Shown one piece after another: positions 19,018-23,640 of a stretch of 23,640 nt of DNA (positions are counted from its first letter, which is position 1; the number at the start of each line of letters is the position of its first letter). The notes below the pieces were generated by a model. That model worked only from the letters and a program-made list of their open reading frames with translations. It made no database searches and was not told the origin of the DNA. Made by a program: the position numbers and the translations under genes. The stretch comes from Clostridiales bacterium. Lineage in GTDB: Bacteria; Bacillota_A; Clostridia; Christensenellales; Christensenellaceae. The stretch covers positions 16,973 to 40,612 of the forward strand of contig QANA01000068.1 of assembly GCA_003149735.1 (NCBI GenBank). The letters are read 5' to 3'.

Positions 19018-22000
19018 TTATTTAAAATATTTGACTGCAGAACGGAAGAGTCCCATTTCATAACGTCCGGGCACATTGCGGTATAACCCCGCGCCCACAC
19101 GTTCGGAATGTCCCATTTTACCCAGTACTCTGCCATCCGGAGAGATAATCCCTTCAATGGCGGCATAGGAGCCATTGGGATTATACCGTATGTCATACGT
19201 CGGCTTTCCCTGAGCATCCACATACTGAGTAATAATTTGCCCGTTATGCGCCAGCTGCTCAATCATTTCCTGTGTAGCGATAAATTTGCCTTCGCCATGG
19301 GAAATCGGCACAGTGTAGATTTCTCCCACCTGTGTTTCCATTAACCAGGGAGAGCAATTGGAAGCTACGCGGGTGTTGACCAACCGCGACTGATGCCGCC
19401 CAATGGTATTATAGGTCAGAGTCGGCGCATCCGCTGTTGCCTCTACAATTTTTCCATACGGTACCAAGCCCAACTTAATCAGAGCCTGAAAACCATTGCA
19501 AATGCCTGCCATCAGGCCATCCCGCTGCTCCAGCAATCTGCTCACCGCTTCACTGATGGCACCATTTCGGAAAAATGCAGTAATAAATTTACCGCTTCCA
19601 TCCGGCTCATCGCCGCCCGAGAAACCGCCCGGAATAAACACAATCTGTGCCTGTTCCACCTTTTTTGCAAATGTCTCTGCAGATTCTCTGATCGCCGCTG
19701 CGCTCAGGTTGTTAATGACAAAAATATCTGCCTCTGCACCTGCTTTGCGCCAAGCCTTGGCCGTATCGTACTCACAGTTCGTTCCCGGGAACACAGGAAT
19801 CAACACACGCGGCTTTGCTACGCTGCCGTTTGCATGGAAATTCCGCTTTGCTGCACAATCCCCATTTACCAGCGGCATCTTACCTGTTTCCCGAATGTTG
19901 CATGCATAAACAGGTTCCAACTTACCCTCATAGACCTGTAAAAGCTGCTCTGTATCGACTTTCTCCCCCAAGTAAGTAAATACTTTTTCTGCCGTCGTCT
20001 CGCCCAGCAGCAGACCCTCTGACATCTCTTCCGCCATTTCCAGCACAAAGCTGCCATAACGATAGCCAAACAGTTGTTCCAGCGTAATTCCTTCTGCCAC
20101 TGCAAAACCAAGCCCTTCGCCAAAGCTCATTTTCATCAGTGCTTCTGCTATACCGCCATAGGCAGGTGTATAAGCCGTGATTGCACGACCAGAGCTCAAC
20201 AGCATGTGCACCTTCTCATAAAGAGCAATCAGCGATTCCGCTCTGGGCAAACCGTTTTCGTCATATTCAGGGCTAAGCAGCACCACTTTACTGCCGGCTT
20301 TTTTGAAGTGATTGGGCACAGCTTCCCCTGTCTTTCCCATTGTCACCGCAAAAGAAACCAGAGTCGGCGGCACATCCAGCTGTTCGAAGCTGCCGCTCAT
20401 GGAATCCTTGCCGCCGATCGCCGCAATGCCCAAATCCAACTGTGCCTGGAAAGCACCCAGCAAGGCTGCCAGCGGTTTTCCCCAACGTTTGCCATCTTTC
20501 ATCGGTTTTTCAAAATATTCCTGGAAAGTCAGGTAAGTTTCTTCAAAAGACGCACCGGCGGCAATCAACTTGGACACAGATTCCACCACAGCCAGATACG
20601 CTCCATGGTAAGGGCTCTTTTCCGCGATCATAGGGTTATATCCCCATGCCATAAAGGAACAGGCATCGGTCTCACCCTGTTCTACCGGGATTTTATGCGC
20701 CATGGCCTGAATCGGAGTCAACTGCCGGCTGCCTCCAAACGGCATAAATACACTTCCTGCGCCGATCGTGGAATCGAAACGCTCAGAAAGCCCACGTTTG
20801 GAACAGACATTGAGATCTGCCGCCATCGCCAGCATTCCTTCCGAAAAATCAACAGGGATTGATCGGTCATAGCATTCAGGTGCAGCAGGGGTAATTTCAA
20901 TATGTTTCTCTGCGCCATTGGAATTCAGAAATTCACGGGATATATCGACAATATTCTTGCCGTTCCAACGCATAACCAACCGCGGTGTTTCAGTTACCAC
21001 CGCCACTTTGGCTGCTTCCAGATTTTCCGCATTGGCCAAACGAATGAAGGCCTCCACATCCTGCGGTGCAACAACCACAGCCATGCGTTCCTGCGATTCG
21101 CTGATTGCCAACTCCGTACCGTCCAATCCTTCATATTTTTTAGGAACGGCATTCAAGTCAATCTGCAACCCGTCTGCCAATTCACCAATCGCTACGGAGA
21201 CGCCGCCTGCACCAAAGTCGTTGCAGCGCTTGATCAACAGAGAAGCTTCTTTATTGCGGAATAACCGCTGTAATTTTCGTTCTTCAGGTGCATTTCCTTT
21301 CTGCACCTCTGCGCCACAACTTTCCAATGATTCCAGCGTATGGGATTTGGAAGAACCTGTTGCACCACCACAACCGTCACGTCCGGTTCGGCCACCCAAA
21401 AGAATGACTACATCTCCTGCTTCCGGCCGTTCACGACGCACATTTTCAGCCGGAGCTGCTCCCAACACGGCTCCAATTTCCATGTGCTTCGCCGCATACC
21501 CATCATGGTAAAGTTCATCTACCTGTCCGGTCGCCAGACCGATCTGGTTGCCATAAGAACTATATCCCGCAGCGGCAGTAGTTACGATCTTCCTCTGCGG
21601 CAGCTTCCCGGGCAGCGTCTTCTCAATGGGACGCAAAGGATCTGCTGCGCCAGTGACACGCATGGCCGCGTAGACATAAGATCTGCCGGAAAGAGGATCT
21701 CGGATTGCGCCCCCAATGCAGGTCGCCGCACCGCCAAAAGGCTCGATCTCAGTGGGATGATTGTGCGTTTCGTTCTTAAAAAGCAACAACCATGGCTGCT
21801 TTTCTCCATCCACTTCGATTTCAATTTTTACCGTGCAGGCATTAATTTCTTCTGATTCATCCAACTTGGGCAAAAGGCCTTTTGCTCCCAAATAGCGACC
21901 GGCCAACGTTCCAATATCCATCAGGTTCACAGGCTTGGTTCTGCCCAATTCTTCCCGTGTTTTCAAATAACGTTCATACGCCTGCTGCAGCAGTTCATCC

Positions 22001-22713
22001 TCAAAACGAACACTGTCAATTGTTGTAAGAAAAGTAGTATGACGGCAATGATCCGACCAATAGGTATCAATCATACGGATTTCTGTAATAGTCGGTTCCC
22101 GTTGTTCTTTTGCAAAATACTGCTGGCAGAACTTAATATCATCCAGATCCATGGCCAAGCCATAGGAATCTATCATGGCAGTCAACCCTGCTTCATCCAA
22201 CTGCAGGAATCCATCCATGGTCGCCACCTCTGTAGGAAGATCATATTCTATTGCCAATGTCTTGGGAAGTTCCAGCGACGCTTCCCGGGATTCAACCGGG
22301 TTAATGACATATTTTTTAATTCTTTCAACCGTCTGTTGGTCCAAATCTCCACAAAGAATATATACCTTTGCAGTACGTACCAACGGGCGCTCTCCCTGAG
22401 AAATAATCTGGATACACTGCGCCGCAGAATCTGCCCGCTGATCAAATTGCCCGGGCAAATATTCCACTGCAAACACATGGCTGCCCGGCACTTCCGGCAG
22501 CGTTTCATAAGTCACATCCTGCTGAGGCTCTGAAAAAACTGTCGTCTTGCAAGCCGCAAACAGGGCTGGGTCAATATGCTCCACATCATAGCGATTGATG
22601 AGGCGAACACTTTCCAATCCTTCAATCTGTAAAAAAGTCTGAAGCTCTGCCGTCAATCCGGCAGCCTCATGCGCCAGTTCCGGCTTCTTTTCTGCATAAA
22701 TGCGATATACCAT
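19018..22713 (-). CDS. purL: Phosphoribosylformylglycinamidine synthase, single-chain form
   Basis: This enzyme converts formylglycinamide ribonucleotide, ATP and glutamine to formylglycinamidine ribonucleotide, the fourth step of de novo purine synthesis. The 1231-residue chain joins the PurS-like N-terminus, the two AIR-synthase-type halves and a C-terminal glutamine amidotransferase, unlike the three-protein PurSQL of Bacillus. Motifs include IDTYWSDHCRHTTF, FKNETHNHPTEIEPFGGAAT, GGRTGRDGCGGATGSS and AIGGKDSMSGSF. In the amidotransferase, FPGTNCEYDTAKAW, IPGGFSGGDEPDGSGK and the nucleophile Cys in GICNGFQALIKLG are all present. It resembles the clade of long PurL proteins found in Clostridia. 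The ATG follows GGAGG at 8 nt, and the gene starts 3 bp after the purD stop, indicating translational coupling. A terminator follows. Confidence 0.95.
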   Translation of the reverse strand: MVYRIYAEKKPELAHEAAGLTAELQTFLQIEGLESVRLINRYDVEHIDPALFAACKTTVFSEPQQDVTYETLPEVPGSHVFAVEYLPGQFDQRADSAAQCIQIISQGERPLVRTAKVYILCGDLDQQTVERIKKYVINPVESREASLELPKTLAIEYDLPTEVATMDGFLQLDEAGLTAMIDSYGLAMDLDDIKFCQQYFAKEQREPTITEIRMIDTYWSDHCRHTTFLTTIDSVRFEDELLQQAYERYLKTREELGRTKPVNLMDIGTLAGRYLGAKGLLPKLDESEEINACTVKIEIEVDGEKQPWLLLFKNETHNHPTEIEPFGGAATCIGGAIRDPLSGRSYVYAAMRVTGAADPLRPIEKTLPGKLPQRKIVTTAAAGYSSYGNQIGLATGQVDELYHDGYAAKHMEIGAVLGAAPAENVRRERPEAGDVVILLGGRTGRDGCGGATGSSKSHTLESLESCGAEVQKGNAPEERKLQRLFRNKEASLLIKRCNDFGAGGVSVAIGELADGLQIDLNAVPKKYEGLDGTELAISESQERMAVVVAPQDVEAFIRLANAENLEAAKVAVVTETPRLVMRWNGKNIVDISREFLNSNGAEKHIEITPAAPECYDRSIPVDFSEGMLAMAADLNVCSKRGLSERFDSTIGAGSVFMPFGGSRQLTPIQAMAHKIPVEQGETDACSFMAWGYNPMIAEKSPYHGAYLAVVESVSKLIAAGASFEETYLTFQEYFEKPMKDGKRWGKPLAALLGAFQAQLDLGIAAIGGKDSMSGSFEQLDVPPTLVSFAVTMGKTGEAVPNHFKKAGSKVVLLSPEYDENGLPRAESLIALYEKVHMLLSSGRAITAYTPAYGGIAEALMKMSFGEGLGFAVAEGITLEQLFGYRYGSFVLEMAEEMSEGLLLGETTAEKVFTYLGEKVDTEQLLQVYEGKLEPVYACNIRETGKMPLVNGDCAAKRNFHANGSVAKPRVLIPVFPGTNCEYDTAKAWRKAGAEADIFVINNLSAAAIRESAETFAKKVEQAQIVFIPGGFSGGDEPDGSGKFITAFFRNGAISEAVSRLLEQRDGLMAGICNGFQALIKLGLVPYGKIVEATADAPTLTYNTIGRHQSRLVNTRVASNCSPWLMETQVGEIYTVPISHGEGKFIATQEMIEQLAHNGQIITQYVDAQGKPTYDIRYNPNGSYAAIEGIISPDGRVLGKMGHSERVGAGLYRNVPGRYEMGLFRSAVKYFK

Positions 22714-22716
22714 AAA

Positions 22717-23640
22717 TCACGCCTCCGTCGTCTGTGCGGCAGAAAGCGCTCTTCTGCCGATATCGCTTCTGTAATAGGCATTTTCAAACTGTACCTTGGG
22801 TACGTTGGCATAGGCCTTTTCTATTGCCTGCTGCAAGGTAGGCGCCATCGCCGTCACGCCCAGCACGCGACCGCCTGCTGTACGCAGAACTCCTTCTTCG
22901 AGTTTTGCCCCAGCCACGTAAATTTCTGCTTGGCCATCGTCGGGAAGCACCATCGGAAATCCGGTTTCATATTTTTGCGGATAGCCTTTGGAAGCGATAA
23001 CCACACAGCAGGCGCACCCTTCTTTAAAGCGCACCTCTGTCTGTGCAAGAGTTCCATTGGTGCAGGCTTGCATCACTGTAAGCAGGTCACTTTCCAAAAG
23101 CGGAAGCACTACCTGCGTTTCCGGATCCCCAAAGCGGCAGTTATACTCAATCACTTTCGGACCATCTTTTGTGAGCATCAAACCAAAATACAGACAGCCC
23201 CGGAATTCACGCCCCTCCTGCTGCATAGCACGAACCGTAGGCAGGAAGATTTCCCGCATGCATTGCTCAGCGATTTCCGGCGTATAGAAAGGATTGGGGG
23301 CAATCGTTCCCATGCCACCGGTATTGAGGCCGGTATCTCCATCTCCTGCCCGTTTATGATCCATACTGGATACCATCGGCTTCACGCAGGTGCCATCGGT
23401 AAATGCCAGTACCGATACTTCCGGCCCCTGGAGAAGCTCTTCGATGACCACCTGGCTTCCGCTCTCTCCAAATACTTTATCCGCCATCATGGAGCGCACT
23501 GCCTCTTTCGCCTCTTCCACTGTTTGCGCTAAAATAACGCCTTTGCCCAAAGCAAGCCCATTGGCTTTGACTACAATGGGCGCTCCTTGCGCTTCAATAT
23601 AATCGCAGGCACTCTGCATATCCGAAAAACTGGCATAAGC
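22717..23640 (-). CDS. purD: Phosphoribosylamine-glycine ligase PurD (partial, N-terminus beyond window)
   Basis: This ATP-grasp enzyme joins phosphoribosylamine and glycine in the second step of de novo purine synthesis. The visible 307 residues start inside the central part (AYASFSDMQSACDYI) and cover the ATP-grasp core: IVVKANGLALGKGVILA, VVIEELLQGPEVSVLAFTDG, DHKRAGDGDTGLNTGGMG and VIEYNCRFGDPETQVVLPLL, ending with the C-terminal domain. Roughly the first 110 to 120 residues lie outside the window. In the glycine-rich ATP loop Asn stands where many homologues have Asp (KADGLA). The frame is open to the last base. Its stop codon TGA lies 3 bp before purL, whose ribosome binding site is inside the last purD codons, so the two form one operon transcribed from outside the window. 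Confidence 0.94.
   Translation of the reverse strand, partial: AYASFSDMQSACDYIEAQGAPIVVKANGLALGKGVILAQTVEEAKEAVRSMMADKVFGESGSQVVIEELLQGPEVSVLAFTDGTCVKPMVSSMDHKRAGDGDTGLNTGGMGTIAPNPFYTPEIAEQCMREIFLPTVRAMQQEGREFRGCLYFGLMLTKDGPKVIEYNCRFGDPETQVVLPLLESDLLTVMQACTNGTLAQTEVRFKEGCACCVVIASKGYPQKYETGFPMVLPDDGQAEIYVAGAKLEEGVLRTAGGRVLGVTAMAPTLQQAIEKAYANVPKVQFENAYYRSDIGRRALSAAQTTEA

Noticed and set aside
20074..20862. Plus-strand open frame of 262 codons within purL
   Set aside because: It is an antisense shadow of a clearly identified gene with no initiation signal.
1..23640. CRISPR array, prophage, insertion sequence, tRNA or rRNA genes
   Set aside because: No regularly spaced repeats, transposase or integrase motifs, cloverleaf sequences or rRNA signatures were recognised on reading. 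A dedicated tRNA and repeat search was not possible here.

Overview
The window looks like chromosome of an anaerobic, low-to-mid GC Gram-positive bacterium, most likely a member of the Bacillota class Clostridia. The evidence is strong GGAGG ribosome binding sites, sigma-A type promoters, intrinsic terminators, a long single-chain PurL, a superoxide reductase and flavodiiron protein in place of catalase and oxidase, and a Mn-sensing yybP-ykoY leader. This assignment is an inference from gene content; no ribosomal RNA or species marker is present. No tRNA, rRNA, CRISPR array, insertion sequence or prophage was seen, and no gene-free stretch exceeds about 300 bases.

Layout. Positions 1-3759 (minus) hold a BMP-type nucleoside-like ABC importer: lipoprotein, double ATPase and the first permease (cut by the window edge). 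Positions 3896-7656 (minus) hold sbcD-sbcC, a DNA-end-processing nuclease pair. Divergent from it (7765-9796, plus) are an FkbM-type methyltransferase and an M19 dipeptidase. Positions 9841-10194 hold a dyad-rich region and a small XRE repressor gene broken by a nonsense codon. Positions 10206-11056 (minus) hold trmB and an overlapping 59-residue two-helix membrane protein. Positions 11257-14894 (plus) hold a divergent cyclophilin, an M20 peptidase and an ABC exporter half-molecule with damaged ATPase motifs and a probable N-terminal frameshift.

Positions 14966-18047 form the most coherent functional unit. A three-part flavodiiron protein (diiron/flavodoxin core, flavin reductase domain, rubredoxin) and a superoxide reductase lie in one minus-strand operon. 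They are divergent from a cysteine-rich Crp/Fnr regulator. A perfect 14-bp palindrome (17350-17363) sits about 41 bases upstream of the inferred operon start site and simultaneously contains the -35 of the regulator gene. This geometry predicts activation of the detoxification operon and autorepression of the regulator.

Positions 18206-18967 (minus) hold mntP, the manganese exporter, behind a complete yybP-ykoY riboswitch whose P1 strand is shared with a terminator. Positions 19018-23640 (minus) hold purL and the 3' part of purD of de novo purine synthesis. No large undescribed multi-gene system was found. The points most worth following up are the redox regulatory switch, the hidden small membrane gene, the dead XRE gene with its intact dyads, and the degenerating exporter.
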